DNA of 43,229 bases from Lachnospiraceae bacterium (GTDB lineage Bacteria; Bacillota; Clostridia; Lachnospirales; Lachnospiraceae): NCBI GenBank assembly GCA_017617005.1, contig JAFZWW010000072.1, positions 1-43,229 on the forward strand, written 5' to 3'. A program made the translations under genes and the position numbers. How positions within the stretch are numbered: position 1 is the first letter of the stretch; each line of letters starts with the position of its first letter. Of this stretch, positions 32,332 through 39,914 are shown one piece after another. The notes under the pieces are model-generated. The model did not search any database. It was not told the DNA's origin and saw nothing but the letters and a program-made list of their open reading frames with translations.

Positions 32332-34812
32332 TCATTTTGACTTGCCGATCAGGCTGATCTCCATGATCTTGTCGCAGAGGTCTCCGAAGCTTCTTCCCGC
32401 AGCTTTTGCGGAAATGACAAGGTCGGAATCGGGATAGAGCTGGGGCAGGGAGTCGCACTCGAGGCAGACGAAGGATTTTCCGTCCTGTCCTACGATGAAG
32501 TCGAACTTCGCATATGCGTTTACGCCGAGTGCAAATGCGGCATCCTCCGCGGTCTTACGGAGCGCCTGCGCAAGCTCTTCGGGAATATCGGCGGGACATT
32601 TGTTGATCGTCTTTCCGGACAGGGTAAGGCCTTTTTCCCTGTCGCTTGTCTCCATGGGAAGCTTTTCGAGAATGGGAAGAGACTTTCCTTCGATGGTGCA
32701 TACCGCAAATTCGCGTCCGGGGAAATATTCCTCGACAAGGATCTCGGTATCCCATCTGAATGCGGCTTTGACTGCTTTTTCATATGCGGTCAGGTCGGTC
32801 GCAACGGAGATACCGACGCCGATTCCTCCGTTGTTGGGCTTGACGATAACGGGAAGCTTGAGTCCCATGGTCTCGGGATCGGGTATGTCGGATGCCTTCT
32901 TGATGGTGTATCCGGCAGGTACGGGAACTCCGAGTGTCTGCATGAGCTGCTTGGCGGCAGCTTTGTTGGATGAGATGGCGGATGAGAAATAATCGCATCC
33001 GGTGTAATCGAGTCCGAGGAGATCGAATGCCGCCTGAACCTTGCCGTTCTCACCGTTTGCTCCGTGGAGCGCGATGAAGATAAGGTCGGACTGTCTGCAT
33101 ATCTGGAGAACATTGGGCCCGAAGTATGCACCGGACTGGTCGGGACGGCGCTTTCTGGTCGCCCACAGATCGGGTATCTCATCGGGAATGTCACCGGGTG
33201 AGAGGGAATATTTGAAGGGTGCTTCGAATACGTTGCCTTCAAGTATCTCTTCAGAGTCTCCGTAACCCATGAATGCATCGAGCAGTATTACGCTGTTTCC
33301 CCTGCTCCTGAGGATATCGGCAACGGTGACACCGGTCTTGAGGGAAAGGTTTCTTTCGTTGGACAGACCGCCCGCAAGCACTACGATGTTGAGATTTCCG
33401 GGAAGTACGAATTCCCTGAGCTCATCCTCGGAAAGACGGACCTCTTCAACGACAAGATCGGATCCGTCCATATTGAGCTCGAGCGTCGAAACCATCTGCC
33501 TTGTGAGTGAGGCGATGCGGAGTATGCTGGTCACCTGATCGGGCTTGAGGTCGACATCGTATTTCTTTTTCACGAAGGACCTGATGCTCTTGTTGATAGG
33601 ACGGTTTACGTGTACTACGAGAAAATCAGTTACACCGAGAAGGGCGTTGAGCTTTCTTGAGGTCACAAGGTCGTCGACCATATCGATGATCTTGAGAACA
33701 TCATCGGCCCTGAATGCGGTCATTATGCTCCTCATAGATTTGAGGAGGTCGGGATTCTTACGTGAATAGAGTATGCAGTACGCGAGAACGTATGCGACAT
33801 TGTCGGAGTACTTGGGGTCTCCTATCATATCGCAGAGGAATGTTATGAATTCTGATATGTCACAGCCGTTTGAAAGTGAGAATGCTTTTTCGACCAGCAT
33901 TCCGATGAGGTGGTTTGTTTCGGCACTTTCTTTTTCGCTGACGGCGGAGCGGATCATGCTGTTGATGAACTGGTCGATGATCTGCATCTCAGGGCGCTGT
34001 CCGCCGGGATTGACGCGGATATTGTAATCGCCGTTTTCACCGAAATCGAAGAAGGTGTTCGGAGCGTGCGATTCGGTGAATCCGAACTTACCGTAATCGT
34101 ATCCGATGTAATATGTCTTTTCGCCTATGTCATTCATAAGAATGTTCACATAGTCGAAATCGATGTTGTGGTTTTCGATGATGCCCTGGCGCGCGATGAT
34201 GCGCTTGCGGTAGTGGTCGATGAACTTGTCCGAAAATCCCTGTCCGTCAAAGGAAACACAGCGGAAAGGAGTGTCGTTCAGTATGGTGATGTATTTTGCT
34301 TTGTTGCCGCCCTTGGAGTGTCCGATGACGGTGACGTTGTAATTATCGAGATCGTATTTTTCGTAGACCTGCTTGTACCATTCGAGTGCGTTGATCTGCT
34401 GGAGTGAATCGACCTGTCCCGCGCCTTCGAAATCGTCGGTCCATTCATTCTCTGCGGTTCCCCTGAATGCTACGACCGCTTCGTGCTTGCCGTTTTCTCC
34501 GGGTTCGTCCGAGTCGTTCAGTACCACTATGGATATTCCGCCACCCGCACCGAATGCGTTGTCGAGATGAGCTTCGGCGATCCTGGCATTCGTGATCGAT
34601 GGATTCTTTTTCATCGCAAGGAAGATATTGCGGAAGTCGGTGCCGTTCATCTGGGTGGTGTATGTGACCTCCTCATCGAGGCCGTTCATATCGGTCTTTG
34701 CGATAAACTCGCCGACTGTCATTCCTTCACCCTTGAGGATTGAATAGAAGGGAGGAATGTCGGGGATATAGGTAAGATGTTCGATCAAAAGCAGTTCGTC
34801 GGTTCTGTACAT
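32332..34812 (-). CDS. Serine alpha/beta-hydrolase fused to D-Ala-D-Ala-ligase-like ATP-grasp domain
   Basis: An 826-residue fusion with no signal peptide or TM seen, so probably cytoplasmic. Residues 1-300 form an alpha/beta hydrolase of lipase (Mbeg1/DUF2974-like) type: AFRGTAENEWTDDFEG, and a nucleophile elbow GHSKGG with Ser166. Residues about 300-465 are a helical linker of unknown kind. Residues 474-820 are an ATP-grasp ligase with the Ddl pattern: LAGGLSNERNLSLKTG (481-498), LHGANGENGKVQAAFDLLGL, YTGCDYFSSAISSNKAAAKQ, IVKPNNGGIGVGISV and VEEYFPGREFAV. Metal ligands would be Asp771, Glu785 and Asp787 (ECD), where Ddl has Asn at the last. The omega-loop YxAKYxxxxT region is replaced by SDREKGLTLSGKT. 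The substrate is likely not simply D-Ala-D-Ala. AGGAG 9 nt upstream supports ATG. It is 27 nt after the cNMP-binding gene. Confidence 0.82.
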   Translation of the reverse strand: MYRTDELLLIEHLTYIPDIPPFYSILKGEGMTVGEFIAKTDMNGLDEEVTYTTQMNGTDFRNIFLAMKKNPSITNARIAEAHLDNAFGAGGGISIVVLNDSDEPGENGKHEAVVAFRGTAENEWTDDFEGAGQVDSLQQINALEWYKQVYEKYDLDNYNVTVIGHSKGGNKAKYITILNDTPFRCVSFDGQGFSDKFIDHYRKRIIARQGIIENHNIDFDYVNILMNDIGEKTYYIGYDYGKFGFTESHAPNTFFDFGENGDYNIRVNPGGQRPEMQIIDQFINSMIRSAVSEKESAETNHLIGMLVEKAFSLSNGCDISEFITFLCDMIGDPKYSDNVAYVLAYCILYSRKNPDLLKSMRSIMTAFRADDVLKIIDMVDDLVTSRKLNALLGVTDFLVVHVNRPINKSIRSFVKKKYDVDLKPDQVTSILRIASLTRQMVSTLELNMDGSDLVVEEVRLSEDELREFVLPGNLNIVVLAGGLSNERNLSLKTGVTVADILRSRGNSVILLDAFMGYGDSEEILEGNVFEAPFKYSLSPGDIPDEIPDLWATRKRRPDQSGAYFGPNVLQICRQSDLIFIALHGANGENGKVQAAFDLLGLDYTGCDYFSSAISSNKAAAKQLMQTLGVPVPAGYTIKKASDIPDPETMGLKLPVIVKPNNGGIGVGISVATDLTAYEKAVKAAFRWDTEILVEEYFPGREFAVCTIEGKSLPILEKLPMETSDREKGLTLSGKTINKCPADIPEELAQALRKTAEDAAFALGVNAYAKFDFIVGQDGKSFVCLECDSLPQLYPDSDLVISAKAAGRSFGDLCDKIMEISLIGKSK

Positions 34813-34839
34813 AGTTTGGTACTCCTGTAAGAATAATGA

Positions 34840-35322
34840 TCAGTTTGATTCAATCTCTTCTATAAGTGCCTGGTAGACCAGGTTGAGGTTCTCGTTCTCT
34901 TTTCTGATATTGCGGACAAGATTGATACCGATGAAACGCAGAAGCGATACTCCCGCCGAAGGATGCGAATCAGCAAACGCATCGAAATCCTTCTTGGAGA
35001 TGCTTAAGGATACGCAGTCGGTTCTTGCCTTGACCGTGGCGGATCTGGTGTCGCTGTCGATCAGAGCCATTTCGCCGAATACGCAGTGCATTGCACTGTC
35101 GAGGCTCGCACATACGAATTTGTCACCGAAGACGGTTGTCTTGATGATATCCACGCTGCCGTCGATCAGGAAATACATATCGTTTCCGGTGGCACCTTCG
35201 GTTATGATGTTTTCTCCCGCGGATGCTTTCGATACCTTCAAAAGCGCCGCGAAATCTTCAAGGTCCTTTTCCGACAATGAATTGAAAAGAGGGAATTGCT
35301 TCAGTTTATCCGTGTATTCCAT
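34840..35322 (-). CDS. Stand-alone cyclic-nucleotide-binding domain protein
   Basis: A 160-residue soluble protein consisting essentially of one cNMP-binding beta-barrel. The phosphate-binding cassette is FGEMALIDSDTRSATV at residues 82-97, with the key Glu84 and Arg93; VSLSISKKDFDAF follows. There is no helix-turn-helix, so it is not a CRP/FNR transcription factor. The C-terminal helices (NLVRNIRKENENLNLVYQALIEE) may mediate dimerisation. Its ATG overlaps the channel stop by one base (TGATG), which implies coupling and tight stoichiometry with the channel. It may act as a detached ligand-sensing subunit for the channel or the hydrolase-ligase. No nucleotide cyclase is present in the window. 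Confidence 0.85.
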   Translation of the reverse strand: MEYTDKLKQFPLFNSLSEKDLEDFAALLKVSKASAGENIITEGATGNDMYFLIDGSVDIIKTTVFGDKFVCASLDSAMHCVFGEMALIDSDTRSATVKARTDCVSLSISKKDFDAFADSHPSAGVSLLRFIGINLVRNIRKENENLNLVYQALIEEIESN

Positions 35323-36506
35323 CAGACCTCCACTCCCAGTATTATCGCTCCGGAATTGGCGGGGATCACATAATCATCGCCGGGATTGAGGAGCGGTTTA
35401 TTTGTTTCCATTGTTTTGACAGTCTTGAGACGCTGGATGATCTCACCGTAATTGGTGGATTTTTGTGCCTCGGAAAGAATGCTGTGCTTGATCTCTTTTT
35501 CGACACCCATGTTCTCGAGGATGCCGAGGAGAAGTATGTTCTTCTCCTTCTTGTAATTGTCGAAGAGCTCGGAGTATTTCCTGCCGATCCACTTTTCGGG
35601 AACGGGCTCGATCTGGACGGAGATACCGTCGCCGTTATCGAGGAGCGAGCTCATGACCTTGCTCATTCCGCTGTAGTTGGTGGATGTTGTGAGAATGTGT
35701 CTTGTGTATTCTTCGGTGTAGATTATCTCGGCACAGCCCTGTGCTTCGAGATAGTTGCGGTAGCGCTCGGTTCTTATCTGTGCGCATATATGACATTTGG
35801 AATTGAGATTTCTTGCAAGGAGTGCGGTGACGAATACTCTCGAGTCGATCAGCTCATCGTCGAGGTTATCCCCGCTCTCGCCGACGATAAGAACCTTGGC
35901 TGCGGAACCTATGGCCGCATTCTTCAGAGTCTGTTCCTCGGTGAAATCTCCCTTGAGGATATTGAGGCCCTTCAGAACGGGATCGTCCCTGAGTGCCTGG
36001 ATCTTGACGTCATCGGCCCCGGTGATGAGGATGATATCGGATACGGAGAGATTCCTGTTTTTGCGGAGGATTCCCGTGATGAGATTCTTTATGTCGTTTT
36101 TCCAGCCGCATACAATGATGTGATCTTTCATGTTCTGCATTTTCCTGATTCCTCTTTCCGCATTCAGTTTGCTGGCCACAAGGGCGGATGATATATATCC
36201 TGTTATGGTGGAAAGCCCGAGTACTCCCAGGGAGAGTACTATCAGTCCGAGTATCCTGCCTCCGGGGGTTCCGGTAAATTCATAATCGTTACCGGCAAGA
36301 GCGAGGAGGTTGTAGATCAGCACATCCAGGAAGGTCAGTCCCTCTTCCCTGGCTCCGCCGAATATATAGCATGCATAACATACCAAAAGAACCAGCATCA
36401 GGATCATTGTTATCTTCGCAATGTGCGAATCCCGGATCCTCAGACTCAGGCTCTTTTTTACTCTGGTTTCGGGTATGTGGTTTTGGTCTTCCTTATAACT
36501 GCCCAT
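35322..36506 (-). CDS. Two-TM ion channel with RCK-type cytosolic domain (CASTOR/POLLUX-like)
   Basis: A 394-residue membrane protein. TM1 is about residues 32-51, TM2 about 85-111, with a pore loop between (FLDVLIYNLLALAGNDYEFTGTPGGR). The canonical K+ filter TVGYGD is absent; its place is held by LAGNDYE. From about 125 follows a Rossmann-type RCK fold (HIIVCGWKNDIKNLI, LKGDFTEEQTLKNAAI, AAKVLIVGES) and a C-terminal TrkA_C-like domain. This arrangement resembles the CASTOR/POLLUX/DMI1 channels more than MthK. Selectivity is uncertain. No ribosome site precedes the ATG. A promoter whose -10 ends 9 nt before it suggests a leaderless message. First gene of a three-gene operon with the cNMP protein and the hydrolase-ligase. 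Confidence 0.8.
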   Translation of the reverse strand: MGSYKEDQNHIPETRVKKSLSLRIRDSHIAKITMILMLVLLVCYACYIFGGAREEGLTFLDVLIYNLLALAGNDYEFTGTPGGRILGLIVLSLGVLGLSTITGYISSALVASKLNAERGIRKMQNMKDHIIVCGWKNDIKNLITGILRKNRNLSVSDIILITGADDVKIQALRDDPVLKGLNILKGDFTEEQTLKNAAIGSAAKVLIVGESGDNLDDELIDSRVFVTALLARNLNSKCHICAQIRTERYRNYLEAQGCAEIIYTEEYTRHILTTSTNYSGMSKVMSSLLDNGDGISVQIEPVPEKWIGRKYSELFDNYKKEKNILLLGILENMGVEKEIKHSILSEAQKSTNYGEIIQRLKTVKTMETNKPLLNPGDDYVIPANSGAIILGVEV

Positions 36507-36515
36507 ACATAGATT

Positions 36516-36544
36516 ATTTTACTGTATTTCGGGCATTTTATCCA
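36516..36544 (-). promoter_or_regulatory. Promoter placed directly before the channel ATG (leaderless)
   Basis: On the minus strand, TGGATA (36539-36544) and TAAAAT (36516-36521) are 17 nt apart. The -10 ends 9 nt before the ATG at 36506, so transcription would begin about at the start codon. No GGAG-like site lies in that leader. Confidence 0.4.
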
Positions 36545-36641
36545 TATTTTTGTGCCTCCCGGCCTGTTTGGGCGGATGACTTTCGAAAATGCCACGATAT
36601 ATGATAAAATCTAATTAAATAAGTGTTTTGGGGAGAGGCTT

Positions 36642-37379
36642 ATGTACAGGGTGTATCTGGTCGATGACGATCGTTTCATACTGGAAGAACTCACGGAGAT
36701 CATTCCCTGGATGGAGAATGGCTTTGAAGTTATCGGAAGCAACACGGATCCCGAAAAAGCGGTGGGGGAGATTCTTGAGCTCGGAGCGGATGCGGTCTTC
36801 TGCGATATGAAGATGCCCAAGATGAACGGTAACGAGCTGATCTCAAGACTGAAGGACAACGGCTGCTGTGCGGAGTTCGTTGTCATCTCCGCATACGATG
36901 ATTTTGAAAATGTACGTACTTTCTACCGTCAGAACGGTTTTGATTATATCCTCAAGCCCGTCGATATAGATGACGTCAGGATCGTGCTCGAAAAGCTCAA
37001 TGCGAAGCTTTCCGAGAACAGGCCCGTCGAAAGCGGCAGCGTAACGGACAATCCCGGATTCAACAGCCTCGTAAAATATGTGGATGACAATTTCACCGAG
37101 AAGATAACACTCTCATCACTTGCCGAGAAATTCGGCTTCAGCAGGAATTATATCTGTGCCCTTTTTCAGAAATATTACAATCAGTCGCTGAGTATCTACC
37201 TTACGGAAAAAAGAATGAAATATGCGGGAGAACTCATAGGCGATAAGACCCTTCTGATAAAACAGGTTGGCGTCATGTGCGGCTACACGGATTATTATCA
37301 TTTTTTCAAAGTGTTCAAGAATTATTACGGAGTTTCTCCGAAGGAGATGAGGAATCCCGGTGAACAGGAAGATCTGTAA
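36642..37379 (+). CDS. YesN-type response regulator with AraC output
   Basis: A 245-residue transcription factor. The N-terminal receiver (VYLVDDDRF) has phospho-acceptor Asp55 in FCDMKMPKMNG and the KP motif (YILKPVD). The C-terminal part, from about residue 140, is an AraC/XylS double helix-turn-helix (SSLAEKFGFSRNYICALFQKYYNQSLSIYL, VGVMCGYTDYYHFFKVFKNYYGVSPKEMR). It is shorter than typical YesN proteins because the linker between domains is minimal. The ribosome site GGGGAGAGG is about 5 nt before ATG. TATGAT/TAAAAT at 36600-36610 is a likely -10. It heads a four-gene overlapping operon whose kinase is the last gene. Confidence 0.9.
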   Translation: MYRVYLVDDDRFILEELTEIIPWMENGFEVIGSNTDPEKAVGEILELGADAVFCDMKMPKMNGNELISRLKDNGCCAEFVVISAYDDFENVRTFYRQNGFDYILKPVDIDDVRIVLEKLNAKLSENRPVESGSVTDNPGFNSLVKYVDDNFTEKITLSSLAEKFGFSRNYICALFQKYYNQSLSIYLTEKRMKYAGELIGDKTLLIKQVGVMCGYTDYYHFFKVFKNYYGVSPKEMRNPGEQEDL

Positions 37380-38766
37380 ACTTCTTACAATCGTTCTCGT
37401 TATATCACTTATGTATGTGCCGGGCTGCGGTATGAAACCGCAGCCCGATATCTTGCATGTCGCAATTCCGTTTTCGGAAAAAATCCAGGATATCGATACG
37501 AATTATTACATCAACTATCTTGAAGAAAAGACGGGGCTCGATATCGTGGTCTCCTTCGTCAAGATCGAAAGCTGCGATGAATACCTTGAGGTGCTCCTGG
37601 ATTCCAGGTCCGAGATCGATATTGTGCTTTTCGGAGGAAGCTTTGTCCCGAGTGACGGAGTGCTCGAGGAATACGTAGCACGCGGGGATATTTATCTCCC
37701 GGACGGAGAATTTAAATACGTGTCGGAAGGCTGGGATACTCCGGCCGGTGCGGGTACGGTGCTGTGGATAAGCAAGGAATGGCTCGTAAAGCTCGGAATG
37801 CCGATCCCGGAAACTACGGAGGAATTCGAAGCCGTGCTGGAAGCATTCAAAACCGGCGATCCGAACGGAAACGGAATTCATGACGAGATACCGCTCGCAG
37901 GCTCTTTGGACGAATATGATCTTGACCCCGTTGAATTCCTTTTGGGTTCTTTTGCGGTAAATGATCCATATCATTCGAGGATGACCGTAGACGGGAAGTG
38001 TATGGCGACATGTAACGCATACCGCGAAGGAATCGAGTACTGCAATGAACTATTCGATAAGGGCCTTATATATGACGGGCTTTCCGAATGCTCTTACGCA
38101 CAGCTCTGTGAAATGGTGAACAGACCGGTCCCTGTCGTCGGCGCGTTTACTTCTTCATCGATAGGCAAAGTGATATACGGCGGAAACCCCGAAGTGATGG
38201 CAAGATATGTGCATGTTCCTCCTTTAAAGGGTCCTGACGGAACTGCTGCAGCAATGCTTCCCGAAAACAAAACGAAGATAGGAGCGGTGATCCTTTCGAG
38301 AAGTGAAAAGAAAGAAGAGGCACAGCTTCTGCTTGATACGATGATGACCGAAGAAGCCTCTCTCATCGCAAGATTCGGAGAGCCGGGCGTTGACTGGGAT
38401 TATTCGGACGGAAAGGACATAAGCATTTATATGATCCCTTCAACCATCATCACAAGGAATTACATCCGCGACGTTGTACAGAATAAGAATCTGAACGGTG
38501 TCGGCCCGATGGCGGTTCCCGAAAAATATATCTTCGGAGTTACATGGAACGGAGTTAATTCGGATTCGGAATATGTCGATGCGAGAGCGCAGATGGCATA
38601 TCTGGACTTTTTTGTGCAGGCCGGAGATGGCCTGCCCGAAAGAAACGAAGAACTCTCGGAATATCTGGATGGATACATGATCATGTTTGTGACGGGAGAA
38701 AAAGATATCACCGATGACGGCGTATGGAAGAAATATGTTTCAGATGCGGAGAGGATCATAAAATGA
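37360..38766 (+). CDS. LplA/YtcQ-type solute-binding lipoprotein
   Basis: A 468-residue secreted lipoprotein. A signal peptide (MNRKICKLLTIVLVISLMYVPGC) ends in a lipobox-like VPGC with Cys23. The family-1 solute-binding fold carries the Ca2+-binding-like stretch GDPNGNGIHDEIPLAG typical of LplA-like sugar-binding lipoproteins. GTG 37360 is the start: it gives a full signal peptide, overlaps the regulator gene by 20 nt, and GAGG lies about 8 nt upstream. No ABC permease or ATPase is nearby, so it may act as a sensor partner of the YesM kinase or serve a distant transporter. The ligand is unknown; carbohydrates are the usual ligands of the family. Confidence 0.85.
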   Translation: MNRKICKLLTIVLVISLMYVPGCGMKPQPDILHVAIPFSEKIQDIDTNYYINYLEEKTGLDIVVSFVKIESCDEYLEVLLDSRSEIDIVLFGGSFVPSDGVLEEYVARGDIYLPDGEFKYVSEGWDTPAGAGTVLWISKEWLVKLGMPIPETTEEFEAVLEAFKTGDPNGNGIHDEIPLAGSLDEYDLDPVEFLLGSFAVNDPYHSRMTVDGKCMATCNAYREGIEYCNELFDKGLIYDGLSECSYAQLCEMVNRPVPVVGAFTSSSIGKVIYGGNPEVMARYVHVPPLKGPDGTAAAMLPENKTKIGAVILSRSEKKEEAQLLLDTMMTEEASLIARFGEPGVDWDYSDGKDISIYMIPSTIITRNYIRDVVQNKNLNGVGPMAVPEKYIFGVTWNGVNSDSEYVDARAQMAYLDFFVQAGDGLPERNEELSEYLDGYMIMFVTGEKDITDDGVWKKYVSDAERIIK

Positions 38767-39914
38767 AAAGAATGATCACAAAATTCATATCCGTTTCCCT
38801 GGCTGCCGCGATGATGCTTGTTCCCGCCGCATGCGGAAGGACCACGGAGGAAGATGTCTGGCTTGAAAAAGCCGGACTGGATAAGGAAGAGACCGCAGAG
38901 GAACTCTATGAAAAAGCATTGCAGGAAAATGTTCTTGTGGTATACACGGTTTCAACCAGGGCAACGCAGACCAAGGAAGCGTTTGAGGCCGTTTATCCCG
39001 GCTTGTGCGTGGAGATAAAGGATCTGAGAAGCCCGGATCTTGTCGATGCGTTGGAAGAAAATTACCGGAGCGGACATTCCGACTGCGATGTCGTGATCTG
39101 CAATGACAACAGCGGAGAGTTTAAGGAACGCATAGCCGATACCGGTATTGCGGTGCCCTATCTGCCTTCTGACATAGCTGCCAAAATGAAGGATCCGGAA
39201 AGCAATACCATGGGGTCTTTCACTTATGAAGCGGAGATGCTTTTTTACAATTCCGAGAAATATGCTGAGTGTCCCATCGAAAACATATGGGAACTTACGG
39301 ATGAAAAATATAAGGACAGGATATATATGCCGAATCCCTTGCATTCTTTTTCGACATATGCATTCTGCGGAGGACTTCTCGGCGAGGAGGACAAACTTGC
39401 CGAAGCATACAGGGATCTCTACGGATGTGCGCCCGAGACGGGGGATGCAAGCGTATCGGCCTTTTTCTGGAAGAGCGTATCCGAAAATATCATCTTTACC
39501 AACAGTTCCGATGAGGTGCTTGAAGCTCTGGGATCGGGCAGTGCGGATTTCGGTTTCATGGTATCGAGCAAACTGAGATTCATCAATCTCGGATATGACA
39601 TAGCTCCCGTGTACAGACTGAAGCCCTTCAGCGGATGCAGAACATCGTATTCCGCAATGATCGTAAGGAATTCCGAGAACATCAATTCTGCCAAACTTTT
39701 CATCAGGTTTCTCTACGGGGAGAGCGACGGAAGCGGAGAAGGATACAAACCTTTTTCCACAGGCGGAACATGGTCGGCCAGAACAGATATCCCTGACGGA
39801 AACGATGTGCCTCTTGATGATATTGATCTGTTTGTTCCGGATCAGGATGTGCTGATAAAAAACAGGGAGTACCTTGAAAATTTTTGGACGGGCGTACTGG
39901 AATCTAAAGCGTGA
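38763..39914 (+). CDS. AfuA-type solute-binding lipoprotein
   Basis: A 383-residue secreted lipoprotein with a signal peptide and lipobox LVPAAC (Cys24). The mature part has the family-1 bacterial binding-protein fold of the ferric/polyamine/sugar-phosphate type (VLVVYTVSTRATQTKEAFEAVYPG, DVVICND, YMPNPLHSFSTYAF and SYSAMIVRNSENINSAKLFIRFLYG). ATG 38763 is used: it overlaps the preceding TGA as ATGA, and GAGAGG lies about 8-10 nt upstream; an earlier in-frame ATG would destroy the signal peptide. It is the second, distinct binding protein in this operon and is followed by the kinase at a 4-nt overlap. In other Firmicutes, AfuA-like proteins serve as extracellular sensors for YesM-type kinases (e.g. 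HptA in HptARS). Confidence 0.85.
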   Translation: MKRMITKFISVSLAAAMMLVPAACGRTTEEDVWLEKAGLDKEETAEELYEKALQENVLVVYTVSTRATQTKEAFEAVYPGLCVEIKDLRSPDLVDALEENYRSGHSDCDVVICNDNSGEFKERIADTGIAVPYLPSDIAAKMKDPESNTMGSFTYEAEMLFYNSEKYAECPIENIWELTDEKYKDRIYMPNPLHSFSTYAFCGGLLGEEDKLAEAYRDLYGCAPETGDASVSAFFWKSVSENIIFTNSSDEVLEALGSGSADFGFMVSSKLRFINLGYDIAPVYRLKPFSGCRTSYSAMIVRNSENINSAKLFIRFLYGESDGSGEGYKPFSTGGTWSARTDIPDGNDVPLDDIDLFVPDQDVLIKNREYLENFWTGVLESKA

